Positions 44,272 through 55,300 of a DNA stretch of 64,000 nucleotides are shown one piece after another (position 1 is the stretch's first letter; the number at the start of each line of letters is the position of its first letter). Both the position numbers and the translations under genes were made by a program. The notes beneath the pieces were generated by a model. The model saw only the letters and a list, made by a program, of their open reading frames with translations, was not told the origin of the DNA and searched no databases. Origin of the DNA: Falciphora oryzae (lineage: Eukaryota; Ascomycota; Sordariomycetes; Magnaporthales; Magnaporthaceae); contig JNVV01000033.1 of NCBI GenBank assembly GCA_000733355.1, positions 131,884 to 195,883 of the forward strand, written 5' to 3'.

Positions 44272-45759
44272 CTACCGCCCAGCGATAGTGTAATAGTTGG
44301 TAGCTTCAACGAACGAAGCAAAAAGGAACGGCTTTTGCAATAGCCGTTTCCAGTATCCGGGCCTATCAAAAGCCGGGGAGGGGTCCGTTGTAGGCCACTT
44401 GTTTTTTGCCGCCTTAGCCAACCTGCAATACACAGGGTGGGAAGGGGACTTGTTTTTTCCGCAGCGGCACGGGTTGTCGTTTTCGTGCTGGAACTTTCGG
44501 TGGTACCAGTCGAAGTCCCCGTGCCCCGTGCGTGCGGCTATCAGCCGCTGTAATACCTTCCGGTGCAGCTGTAAAGCTTCGGGTGCGGGGCGTGGCACCG
44601 GCGGGAGGCCTATAGCCCTGTACCGTTCCGGAAGGTTGTTATCGAACCACTCGTTACGGGCGTCCCGGGCTATTTTCCGGGCTAAAGCTTTTACTCCGGC
44701 CACCGTTGGTTTGGAGTGTTGGGGTATCGGTAAAGCCGATCCCAACTTTGCTTCGGCGTCGGCCTCTTCGTTTCCGGGGATTCCAGTGTGGCCCGGGGAC
44801 CAACGGACGTGAACCCGGTGTTTGTCCATAAAGTAATGGACCTCTTTAAAGGCCCCTTGTGAGCTATCGGGGGCCGTGCTTAAAAAGCCGTTAGCCGCCG
44901 AGGTGTTATCGAGGCACAGGTGGAAAGTGCAGTTGCGGAAGCTCCAAACGGCTTTACGGAGGCCCATCCGGCCCCCTTCCGCTTCGCCGTCGAACACTTC
45001 CGCCGGGTGCGCCAGCCGGCCGTGCCCGGAAAGTTTGCGTTGGCCGGCTTGGTGGATTACCCAGCCGTAACCAACTGCCCCGTTTTCCGCTTTGGACCCG
45101 TCGCTATATACTATAACGTCGGTAGGGGGGAGGGTGCGAAGCCACGCCATAAATGCTTTGGCGGCTGCTTGCTTTTCTTGTGTGGCCACCGTAAGCCCCG
45201 TATATCTATAAGGGAGGTAAGCCGGGCGGGTGCACGCCGGAAGGAGTCCGGCCGTCCTTTGCAGCGAGGTCGTAAGCCTGCCGGGNNNNNNNNNNNNNNN
45301 NNNNNNNNNNNNNNNNNNNNNNNNNGAGTGTTGGGGTATCGGCAAAGCCGATCCCAACTTTGCTTCGGCGTCGGCCTCTTCGTTTCCGGGGATTCCAGTG
45401 TGGCCCGGGGACCAACGGACGTGAACCCGGTGTTTGTCCATAAAGTAATGGACCTCTTTAAAGGCCCCTTGTGAGCTATCGGGGGCCGTGCTTAAAAAGC
45501 CGTTAGCCGCCGAGGTGTTATCGAGGCACAGGTGGAAAGTGCAGTTGCGGAAGCTCCAAACGGCTTTACGGAGGCCCATCCGGCCCCTTTCCGCTTCGCC
45601 GTCGAACACTTCCGCCGGGTGCGCCAGCCGGCCGTGCCCGGAAAGTTTGCGTTGGCCGGCTTGGTGGATTACCCAGCCGTAACCAACTGCCCCGTTTTCC
45701 GCTTTGGACCCGTCGCTATATACTATAACGTCGGTGGGGGGGGGAGGGTGCGGAGCCAC
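44272..45759 (-). pseudogene. LINE-A copy 2 RNase H (apparently duplicated around the N gap)
   Basis: The same domain as in copy 1 but without RIP stops: VIVYSDGSKAENGAVGYGW, FDGEAE, LCLDNTSAANGF, GNEEADAEAK, then CRCGKNKSPSHPVYC. It occurs twice. 45733-45326 (partial) and 45125-44718 are almost identical, separated by 40 N and the sequence that normally precedes RNase H (LPYRYTGLTVATQEKQAAAK). The natural stop is at 44272. This is the least mutated LINE-A coding sequence in the window, so it inserted recently or escaped RIP. Confidence 0.75.
45286..45325. other. Assembly gap (40 N)
   Basis: A run of exactly 40 N inside LINE-A copy 2, between two near-identical copies of RNase H sequence. 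The length is likely nominal. Confidence 0.99.
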
Positions 45760-46483
45760 GCCATAAATGCTTTAGCGGCCGGCCTAGTTTGGAGGGCCTC
45801 GCGGAGCTTGTATATGCCGTCCTTTCCGATGGGAAGGAGCGCGGCGACGAGCTGAAGAAGCTCGGTACCGTCGCCGATAAGGTCGAGACAGGTGAACCCG
45901 AGTTCGACAGGGCGCTTGGGGACAGTCCGTATGCCACGCAACATTCGCCGCTTTTCCCGCTATATTCGATTGCGGGGATGAGCGTGTCGAGCAAGGGCGG
46001 GACGACTTTACCTTTACTCGGAATATCGTTGAGATCGAGGCCGTGGACGAGAGCGACCAGGCCCCTGTCAGGCCCCGCGAAAGTGCACCCCGGCCCGCCG
46101 CTGCCCCGACGCAGACCGAAAGCGCATATACAAGGCCCGAACTAGCGAACGCGATAGCGGCCGCCGCTTCCGAGGCTGCAGCATTTCCTTTACCTGTACA
46201 CCTACACGGTCGTGCGGATGAGACCGGCGATCGGCCGCCTTATTAAGACGGACCTTATGACTAAGGAAGAAAAACTCGATACTAAGATCAAGGGTCGCAT
46301 CCCCGAGCGAGCGAGCAAATTCGCTTACGATGGTGGCAGTCTGCCGCCACTGCCAAATTTCGATAATAGCGACAATGAAGCTACCGCCAGCCTAGAAAGG
46401 GTCGTGGAGGACGTGCTGGGGTGGATCGTGGACGCGGCTTGCGTCGAGGTTGATGGTGAAGCCGCGGCGGTGACGATTTAATG

Positions 46484-46804
46484 CTGTTTTCCGGGGTGGT
46501 GTTCTAGCTGATAAGAGCTGTTAGCACTAAGGATTTGTAGCTATGCAATCCTGGCTTTTTTTTTAATGGCTTCGGACCATATCTTTTTCAAAACAGGCTG
46601 TTTTTACATGGACAAGCCCTTTTTTGGTAGATTGGAGATGTCGCTTGAAACGTTTATGTATATTTTTGTTTAATACGTTTGTATTTTTATTTTACAACTA
46701 CATAGTTGGTGGCGTCTTAGCTCGGTGGAACCAGTGTTTTAATAGCCGGGCCGGGTTTAGAGGCAGTGGGCGGCCCTCCCGCTAAGATGGGGAATCCCCA
46801 TTTT
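46484..46804. other. AT-rich region between convergent genes
   Basis: T-rich, no coding frame. It looks like the 3' flanks of the split gene (plus strand) and of the ATP12 fragment (minus strand). Confidence 0.4.
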
Positions 46805-47372
46805 TCAGCTCGCGGGCGCCTTGCTGCCCGAAACGAGCAGGACGACGCTGCCAAACTGCCGGCGCAAGTCCTCTTTTTCGACGTCGTGAGTGTCCTCGAC
46901 TTCGCCCCACCTGCCCGTCTGCCACCGCACCTCGACGCTGATAGCCGCGGCGGCCTTTTCGACCCCAAACTGCCTACCGTCCTCCTCCTCTTCCGTAGCG
47001 GGCTTGGCGTCGAGCCCGGACTCGCTCCACTGCGCGACGAGCCGCGCCGCGACCAGGACCGACTTGCCGGCCAGGGTGGCGCGCTCGACGCCGGCGAGGT
47101 CGAAGGCATCGAGGCCGGCCAGCCAGGCGCGCACGGCGTCGCGTACAGCGGGGTCCTGCGGCGTGGGCAGCAGGCCGGTGGCGTCGTTGAGCGCGGGGCG
47201 CAGCTTCACGGCGCCGCCGGGCCAGACGCGGGACTCGAGGTGGGCTACGACGGGCCGCGCGGCGCGCTTTTGGAGCGTCCGCAGCGTTTCCTCCCCCTCC
47301 CCCTCGTCCTCGCCCGGCGGCGCTTAGCACAGCAGCGCGTCGGTGTCGAGGTAGCGCATGACCGTGTCTACG
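46805..47372 (-). pseudogene. ATP12: ATP12 C-terminal fragment (mitochondrial F1-ATPase assembly chaperone)
   Basis: Atp12 binds the alpha subunit of the mitochondrial F1-ATPase during assembly. The minus strand reads VMRYLDTDALLC, then stop (TAA where Trp is normal), then TLQKRAARPVVAHLESRVWP, then LAGLDAFDLAGVERATLAGK and SVLVAARLVAQWSESG, and ends with WQTGRWGEVEDTHDVEKEDL, RRQFGSVVLLV and TGA/TAG at 46805. The WGEVEDTHDV...DLRRQ...S signature near the C-terminus is diagnostic. Only about the last 190 residues are present; the N-terminal half is missing upstream of 47372, where the sequence changes character. The in-frame TAA needs two G-to-A changes in TGG, a RIP-type event. It is probably a duplicated, inactivated fragment, with the working gene elsewhere. 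Confidence 0.75.
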
Positions 47373-48087
47373 GCTACTGTTTACATACGCGAAAAACTAC
47401 GGTGGCTTTAGCAACCTAAAGAGTATGGGCTGCTGACGACCAATCATTTGTTACACGGCGCCATTGGCTGTTGTAGGCCGCGAGGGTTTCGCTTAAGCCT
47501 GGCCAATCATTTTTAGCCGCCTTTGTTCCTAGCCCAGTCTGGCCGCCCACCCGCTCCCCTCATGGAGGCCAGAGCGCCGACTCTCCCGTTCTTGTGACGG
47601 TTGCCGGACTCTTTCCGAGTAAGAGTGCGGCTGTGCGCGTTTAATGTTTCCCCGCGGACATTGAAACACTCTAACCCGCCACTCACCAGGCGCGGAGCGG
47701 ACCGAGGCTCTGAGAAGGCCGGCGGGTGGGGTTCTTCCGAGCGCCGTTGCGGCCGCCTAGGGAAGCCGCGCTCAGTTCCGGCTGTCGCGCCAAGTCGTCT
47801 CCAAGTTCCACGCGCCCGGACTCCCCGACCCTCGCTTCTGCCGCGCTGACGACGTGACGCCGGTGTCAGGTCTGTACGCCCTCTTCCTCCTGGGAGCCAG
47901 CAGGAACGGACCGACGGATCTGTTACTCCAGTGGCTCACCGCCCTTGTCACCTCATCCCCTCCGCCCATTTTCAACTTTGCTGACAGTTCAGCGGCGACC
48001 GTAACGGGTCGCGCGCGACACTAGGAGAAGTGTACGCGAAGGTGCTGTGGCTGTATAGCACCCTAGTGGCTCACCGTCCTTATCACC
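47373..48087. other. No gene recognised; 55-bp direct repeat
   Basis: GC-rich with no convincing frame. 47932-47985 and 48067-48121 are near-identical direct repeats (GTGGCTCACCG...CTTTGCTGAC type), 135 bases apart. Confidence 0.4.
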
Positions 48088-48699
48088 TCATCCCGTCCGC
48101 CCATTTCCATTTTTGCTGACCACTTTCGCGGCAATCCGTGCACTCCTTCTCGGTCCAGGAACTGTCGCTGGAGCGGCGGGATTGGAAACCTTGGCGGCTG
48201 CAATCCGTGCACTCCTCCTTAAGCCAGCAGCCATCGCTGGAGCGGCGGGAGTGGGAAACCCGGCGGCAGCAATTTGTGAACTCCTCGCTCCAGCAGCTAT
48301 CACTACTGGGGCGGAAGGACGGGCCCGCTTTCTCCGGTTAGTACTGCTGTCTAGATGGCCATTACCCCGCCTCCTTTTGGAGCTTTTGTTCCGAATATCG
48401 GAGCCGCCGGATAGGATCCCGGGTAGAAGTTGTTTTAAATAAAAAGGACTAGCAAGCACATTTGCGATGCGTCGAATTTGCGGGATGGAGGGTGGGGGAT
48501 GGGGATGCGGAAAAATAGGCACGGCATATACGGTATTTGATAATGAAATGCTTCTTTTGTTCCTCCTAGTACTGGGTGTCTTTGATGATCGCGCGGACGT
48601 TTGCCCAGGACGCGGTGAGCGCGTTAACGTTGTCGGATGTCGTCGGGCTTGCTGCGTTTTGGCTACGGCGTTGAGCAATATTCCCGTCGTCGGCGATAT
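48088..48699 (-). pseudogene. Repeat-containing relic with RRSARIAA units, cut by the Gypsy-A copy B LTR
   Basis: On the minus strand the C-terminal part has three imperfect copies of a ~63-nt unit that codes for RRSARIAA-like basic peptides alternating with Pro/Ala segments (48126-48290). Nearer the LTR another frame reads NVNALTASWANVRAIIKDTQ and EEQKKHFIIKYRICRAY, which looks coding but is in a different frame. The LTR at 48700 cuts its start. I do not recognise it; the basic repeats could bind DNA. Confidence 0.3.
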
Positions 48700-48984
48700 T
48701 GTCACACGGGAGAGCCCGTGGACTCACCTAATCGGCCCTACAGAAGGTCCGGGAACCGGTATAGGTGCCTAACGGCCCCGAGGCCCAAAGGCCGAAGGCC
48801 GGAAGGGCAGTGTGAATTATGTATTCAATACTTCGCACGGATCACAGGGTGGTTTATATAAACCCTGCTATTTCCTATGTCCTCCATGAAAGATTCCTTC
48901 CTCCTCAAGCATTTTTTAAGCCTATAGAAAGATTATTTGCAATATAAAGATCCTTTTTTAAGCCGTTTTTAACCCCTTGTTACA
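48700..48984 (+). repeat. 5' LTR of Gypsy-A copy B
   Basis: 285 bp, TGTCACACGGGAG...TTGTTACA, with the GGTTTATATAAACC palindrome. Left flank GATAT has no visible partner. Confidence 0.93.
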
Positions 48985-49083
48985 AATAATCTTTTTTCGC
49001 TTTGCCCCCTAACGGAAGCCTTACTATCTTTCCTCCTAAGCTTTGGAGAAGCCCTGTTAGTCGGTACCCCCAACCCCTAACTG

Positions 49084-51564
49084 TTGCTTTCTTTAGCGAA
49101 TAAAACCCTGGGGCCACACTATAAACATTTTAACTGTTACCGGTGTTTTCGAACGGGTAAAAGCGAAAAGAATATACAGGAGGGTCGTTTCACTTTTTTA
49201 GTCGCCCTGGCGAAATCACGGGACTTTAAGAAAGGCTGGAAGATTTCCTTTGTACCTTTGGGACTTTACGCTGCCTAGGAGTACAGGGAACCGGACCCCC
49301 TCATCTCGTTTGCAACGACATCTCCTTCCCTACCAAGCGACTTTGGCATGCCGGCCCGGGAATTAACGGAATCCCCTTTTTTGCCTAGCGATTCCGGTAT
49401 GCCTGCCGATACTATACCGGCCCAATCTGGAAAAGCGGCCGGAAAAGCCCCCGAAGGCCCCTCCCGGTCCGCACCCGAAGAACGTTAAAATACCCCTATG
49501 CTCGACGATTAAAAGGCACTTATCCTGTATTCGGCACCCCCCTTTAGCATAGCCCTCGAACAATCAGCCCTTATATCCGTAAGGCGCTTTCAGGATCCCC
49601 CGGGCTGGATAACCGAAATCCAACGGGAATTTATTAGTACGCACGAAGCAATTTCGGCCCTATCTCGAAATGTAAGCCAGGAAATCCTCGCCGATCGGGA
49701 ACAAATCCGCGAAATAAAAACCCATTACGACCATATCACCTACGCGTACAATACCATCGTTTCCTTATATAAGGAAGGCATAATCGCTTCCGCCAACTAA
49801 CAAAAGGCATTCCGGGAACGGATTATCGGAAAAAGCCAAGCATTTGCACAATAAGTTTGGGCTACGATTGCCACTTTGGCCGAAAAGCAACAAACCCGTT
49901 CGGAGGCCCTAATTCAGCTCCGGGACGTTACTCGGGCCTAACAAAACTACTTGCAAAACCTACAAGCACGACTTTCCACCTTCGAAAAGGGAGTTATTAA
50001 CTAGGCCGTCGATAAGGATGCCCAAATCCAAAATCTCCTAACTAAAAAACATGTTTCGCCCGAAGCCCTCACCGAAACTATTAAGGACGCCGTACGGGAA
50101 AGCCGGCGGCTTGCAGCACAAAAAAGGCAGCCTAAATCAGCAACTGTACTTTCGGCCCTGCAACGATCGTCTTAACAACCCGGATTAAACTGAAGCTTTC
50201 CCTAGGACGTACCCGTCCCTACTAAGGAAAATAGAGCCGAAATTGATACCGATATACTTCCGCTTTCCGCTTTTAAATAAACAAGCTCGATAGCGCGGGA
50301 ACGGATCGTTAAATCGAACGCCGTCTTGCTAGCCGCACAAATAAAACGGATTTTAAAAAATTCGCAAACCCGAGCAAACCAGGCCCGCACAGGCATTACG
50401 CCGGGACGGACAAAAGGACAACCCGCCGGTAATCCGGACTTTTCGGACTTTTCGGAATCGGATGATAGCGATAATAACCTGCCACCGCGACCTCCTAACT
50501 GAAAGTTACGGCTATTCCGATCACCCTTTCCGCCAAGCGATAAGGCCTTATAACCCTTTAAGGGAACTCCTCAAAGTACGGTTTTTATAATCAACCCCGT
50601 GCAACTCTATAACAAGGGGTCAAAGACGGCTTGGAGAAAGAATCTCTAGATTGCAGATAATCTTTCTATGGGCTCAAGAGATGCTTGAGGAGGGAGGAAT
50701 CTTTCGTGAAGGACATAGGAGATGGCAGGGTTTATATAGACCCTTTGTGATCCGTGCGAAGTATCGAGTACATGATTCACACTGCCTTCCGACCTTCACC
50801 GCTTGGCCTGAGGGCCGCTGACCGCCTATGCGGGTCTTCGAACCTCCGTAAAGCCGACTCGTGATGCCGACTAGTTAGGTCCACGGGTTCTTCCGTGTGA
50901 CAAACTCAAAGCCCCTAACGCTTTCGAAAGGGATCGCACCAAATTTAAAAACTGGTGGTTCGTAATACAAGCTTATATAAACGCCTGCCCCTAAAGCTTT
51001 ACAGGTACCCGTACCGCATCACTTGGGTCGGGTCCCTCCTAAAAGGAACCGCCCTCTAATAGCACGTAACCAGGGCACGTTCACTAGAATTTATAAACGT
51101 TTAAAATTCCTGGAAAAGATACGCCTCGTCGCTGGAGGAGCACTATAAAAACCCTAACGAAAAACGAACCGATGCCAAAAAGCTCCGGTCTTTAAAATAC
51201 AACGGCGATATCGTCGGCTACTTCACGGAGCTAGGGCAGTACAATATCACTACCCGATGGACCGGCACGACTTTCCGGGATTTCGTCCGATCTTCGCTAC
51301 CCGAAGGTATCGCCGATTTGGTATATGCCGATAAAGGTCGAATCTTTACGGACGACGCCGAATTCCTCGAAGCCTTCCAAAAGGCAGGGATCACTTACGA
51401 GCAAAAGCTCGCGGATAAAGCTTCTATTAAGGCTTTAATGCAAGGAACAGGCCAAAAGGAAAAGGGAAAAAACGAGCCCGCTTCGAATCAGGAGCGCTCG
51501 AACGCGGGCCGTCGCCGCGGCAAAAGCTCCAAAAACAGGAACCCAAATCCATCCTCAAGCTCCC
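49084..51564 (+). pseudogene. Gypsy-A copy B gag, split by a solo LTR
   Basis: Parallel to copy 1 gag: GPHYKHFNCYRCFRTGKSEK near the start, SALSRNVSQEILADREQIRE in the helical region, and DFVRSSLPEGIADLVYADKG at about 51280-51340. The part from 51318 is open without stops (ASIKALMQGTGQKEKGKNEP). 50608-50902 is an inserted solo LTR. At 51564 element C begins. The remaining piece after element C joins a GKK-coding A run directly to DTNGK, so about 170 bases with the zinc knuckle are deleted relative to copy 1. Confidence 0.75.
50608..50902 (-). repeat. Gypsy-A-family solo LTR, 295-bp subfamily, TSD AACTC
   Basis: Inverted copy in Gypsy-A copy B gag, flanked by AACTC at 50603-50607 and 50903-50907; copy 1 has a single AACTC at the matching site (13162-13166). 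Its 3' terminal TGTAACA is changed to TATAACA. Confidence 0.95.
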
Positions 51565-51771
51565 TATCACAGCCGGTAGGAGGTGGAAGGGGCCCACTAG
51601 TGGGGCAAGGAGACCCCAACCCTTATCGTTCCGATAAGGGAGGTGGGGCTCCTACAAAAAAAACTCTGCAGGCCTGCCCGCCCGGCCTCCGGCCTCCTAC
51701 TCTCTCCTGTACACGATCCTACCTTACCACAAATATCGTAATAGAACCAGTCCCCTCTACTGTTTACGATA
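51565..51771 (+). repeat. 5' LTR of element C
   Basis: 207 bp, TATCACAGCC...TTTACGATA; the terminal TG is now TA. It has a perfect 9-bp hairpin CCCTTATCG-TTC-CGATAAGGG (51620-51640). All differences from the 3' LTR are G-to-A in this copy; three of them destroy the second hairpin (CTGCAGAG/CTCTGCAG) still present in the 3' LTR. Confidence 0.93.
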
Positions 51772-52390
51772 AGTGGTAGCAACTCTCTGCCACTGCAAAG
51801 TCACCAATATCCGCCCTCTAAGCTTGTTCTCACGGCTCGCCTAAAGACTCACGCACTTCCAGCGCGCCTTGTTCTAACGGCTCGGCGCGCGCGTCACCTC
51901 CCCCCTCCAGGCTTATTCTCACGGCTCGCCTGGCACCACGCTACCAAGCACGCCTTATTCTCACGGCTAGGCGCGCGCGCGTTACCCTTCCCTAGCTCTT
52001 CAATCACGGAATCAGCACCTCTGTAATCCTAGGCAACCAGTCGAGACCAGAGAAAAGCCACCCGAGGTCGCTACCTTATCTAACTCCCCGCAAACGACTC
52101 GACTAATCGCGCTTATTCTTACGGCTCGCGCGGGTAATTAAAAAGGTTGCTTCGTTGCTTTTATCACTTCCCTCTCACCTGCACTGCGCCCTCCCTCAAC
52201 AAGCTACCTTCGAAACCGAAATCGAAACCTCCCACTTCCCGCAAATGGTTAAGCAGCGAAAAAGGACAAATCAAAAAATCCATTAAAATCCTCCCGGTAG
52301 TAACATTTATAACCTCGAACCTTCGCTTTGCGACGGCAAATCCTTTAAAGATCTGTAAGCCCTGGCCTGCCGACGGACTACCTCTACCAC
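51772..52390. other. Element C leader
   Basis: Untranslated leader with several near-copies of a short block, C-T-T-(G/A)-TTCTCACGGCTCG or close variants, near 51825, 51870, 51910, 51955 and 52105. No coding frame before about 52147. Confidence 0.5.
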
Positions 52391-55300
52391 TTGCAAGTGA
52401 ATATTGGGACCCCCGAAACAGTAAAAATACAAGCGAAGAAGCACGAAGCAATGGCGAACGAGGTTAACCCGCCCTCGAAAGGCAAGGATCCGGATACGGG
52501 CCAACCACCGCTATCGGAAACGTTGCGTTCTCGCGCTCGCTTTCTCCCCATACAAAAATTCCAGGCCCACGTTTCAGACGATAACGATAAGGACGGAGGA
52601 ACCGAAGCCGGCAACCCGGACGACAGCCTTATAGACACCCAAAGCAAACGCCGTACGGACGAAAGCCACACGGCAGAGTTCGACGAAGACAATAATCCTC
52701 GGCCCGATCACTTCGGCAAAAACCGAAGATCTATGGCCTGGCTGGAACGTCGTCAAAACCGTATCCATAACAACTTATCACGATAGATAACGGGCATGCA
52801 AAACCGTTTTAAAGCAACCATTACCAAAGCTATCGGAAAGCTCGGCTCTACTATACAAAGCAACTTCGACAGCATCGACAAGGACTTCGGCATCCTTTTT
52901 AACAACCAAAAGCAGCTTGCCTTCCGCATTAATAACGCTCGCAAAAACACGTCGGACTTACAAACCCAAATGGAAACGCATTTAAACGCGGGAAAGTTTG
53001 GCCGACGCGTTTCCTTTAAGCTTAATACGGACGAAAGTCGCCGCAAGACAGGTGCTCGAGCGTCCCTCGGCTCGACAACACTTCGGCGCCTCAGCGCCCG
53101 TTATAACAAATTTAACCCTGGTATCGGCAGCAGCAAAAATCGCCCATTAGAAATCGCGAACGATAATTCGACCGACGACTCCGAAGCAATAGCGCGGCGC
53201 TTTTACAAACTTACTGGATAAAAGGCGTCCAGGGTCGCATATACGCGACCCAATACCCAATATCGCAAAACAAACAGCGAGTAAATCCGAAAGTTCGACC
53301 AAGGCACTCGGACGGCGGCGCCGGCACCGGTCTTCCATAATCCTTAGCAACAACAGCAGCAGCAAACTTAGCGGCCCCCTCCTTTCATACCCCTTAACAC
53401 TGGTGTTACCACGCCGGCACAAAAGGCAACGAACCGCTATTTCGAAATAGCTTACGGACAGCCTCGCCCTGGGTTAGCGCGAGCCGCCACTCCAGCGCCT
53501 GCCGCGTTCCCCAGCCTAGGACGCAATTACCAATAGGAAGCTAGACCGGCAGCCTAACGCCCGCTTTTTCGATACAAACAACAATAAGGCAATATAAATC
53601 ACTTCAACCAACCTCTATCAGCCCAGCAATAGCTAACCCAAAACTTATACACTCCCGACCTCGCAGCCCATTAGCAGCGAAGCTTTAATAACTTCCAACC
53701 GCCCGGATAGCTTGTGGCGGGCTCCAAAAACGGACCTCGTCTCAAGCGAAAGGACGTCGGCATCTTTAAACCCGACCATAAAAACTTTAAAAACCTTAGC
53801 ACCGTTACCAATGGAAAAAACATCATTTTCACAAACAGTTTTTCCTTCGAAATACGATTGATAAGCTTCCTAATGAACCCCGTTTATACAGCGTTAAACG
53901 AGAGTTAGCTTAAAAACATGTTCCCAACTTTGCTGGGAGGACGAGCCCTGATCTAGTGAAATAGCCAAATGCTACCCCATATATAGCTAAACCTGTACGG
54001 CTAAAGCCTATTTGGCATAATTACGGCAGTTAAGCAACGGTTTCCTCCCAATCGGATGGAAGCTACTAAAAAGTTCTCCAAAGGAACTGTTACCATCAAA
54101 AACGTCGCCGCTAACCCTAATGCCCTTACGGACTATGTTACCAGCAAATTTAAGCATGCGCGCACCATAAGTCTCTGCACCGAAAGCGGCCAGAACTGGT
54201 TTGCAGCCATAGCCCAAATCTGGTCTTCTCTTAGCAACGACATTAAAACCTTTTTACGCCAACCTTCTTTTAACGAATATATCGGAAACTACCTTTTCGA
54301 GGTTAAAAACGTTAAACCAATGCTTCTCAATATCGCAGCCCAGCGTTACCCGCACATCAAGCCGGGAAACGACTTTAACGGAAACTCGGAAAGCGAGCAC
54401 AAAAGCAAGAAGCATCGCAAAAAGGACAAGTACGACAAGCACGGTAACCGTGGTAAAAGCCACAAATCCAAGCTTAAATACAAGGACGACAAGAAAAACA
54501 GGTACAAATCCAAATACGAAGGCTACGATAAAGATCGCGAATACAAGAAAAAGGATCGCGATTACAGGAAGCGCGACTACAAAAACAAGAAGGAATTCAA
54601 AAAGTCTTACGACAAAAAAAAAGATAACAAGGTCAACCTGGTTAAATCCGATTCCGACAATGACTTTTTATCTGGCGAAAAGGAGCAGTCTTCCTCTTTA
54701 CCTTCGGATCCGTTTTCCGACTTTGACTCTATCTACAACATTCGTAAAAACAGCCTGACCACCGATTGCAAGCGCTGTGGCGAGAGCTTCCGATCTCGCA
54801 ACAAGCTTTTTAAGCACCTAAAGGGCTATAAAGTCACGGAGCCCCCCCAATAGACCGACACCGTCAATTTCACTATGGACGATGTCATTCAGGAAAGCGA
54901 GCCCAAGGAGGCTGCCTCGTCACACCTGGGAGGTTACACCTACCAGAAGATCATGGTCCGAAGCTTTTTAGACGGCATGGACCTCCCTATCTGCACTAAC
55001 ACAGGATCAGGACGTAACCTAGTCGACCGCAAATGGCTTAAAAAGTTCTTCCCTAATGCGGCTATCGACAAGGTTAATAAAGGAGTTCGCCCCAGCATCA
55101 AAAGCTGGGACTCAAAAAAACCGACTAAAGCAAAGGAGTATGCAACCTTCTCATTTTTTGCCAAAGGAGTTAAGGATGATAGTTCTCCAAGCATCACCAC
55201 CAAAACAGCTAGGGCTTGGATCGTCGACAAACTAAACGCAAGCTGTCTACTAGGAACCCCTTGGCTTAAACCTCGTCGTGCCCAAATCGACTTTGGTACC

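Larger units (their letters stand above)
43817..45780 (-). mobile_element. LINE-A copy 2, 5'-truncated, TSD GGCCTAGTTTGGAG
   Basis: Inserted in reverse in the split gene. The 14-bp TSD is at 43803-43816 and 45781-45794. Reading the minus strand it goes from a truncated start inside RNase H (45780), through RNase H, the N gap, a second RNase H copy and the 3' UTR, to the AGAGAG-complement tail at 43817. The variable TSD and 5' truncation are classic LINE signs. The duplicated RNase H around the gap is probably an assembly artefact. Confidence 0.8.
43729..46483 (+). pseudogene. Split gene, 3' part, interrupted by LINE-A copy 2
   Basis: 43729-43816 and 45795 onward join in frame once LINE-A copy 2 and one copy of its 14-bp TSD are removed: WHCDGIENLSERTASAVTKV, then EGLAELVYAVLSDGKERGDE and KKLGTVADKVETGEPEF. 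Later parts use other frames (DDFTFTRNIVEIEAVDESDQ at about 45990-46060; LDTKIKGRIPERASKFAYDG at about 46275-46335) and end at TAA 46479-46481, so introns or indels are present. The 5' part is on the minus strand at 61976-61558, and the frame continues across the LTR target duplication. I do not recognise the family. Confidence 0.5.

Noticed and set aside
44272..45759. True tandem duplication of LINE-A RNase H
   Set aside because: The two copies are near-identical on either side of an N gap and one target duplication accounts for a single insertion, so an artefact is the simpler reading.
46766..47419. 217-codon plus-strand ORF
   Set aside because: It is the opposite-strand shadow of the ATP12 fragment, whose minus-strand motifs (WGEVEDTHDV, LAGKSVLVAARLV) are specific.
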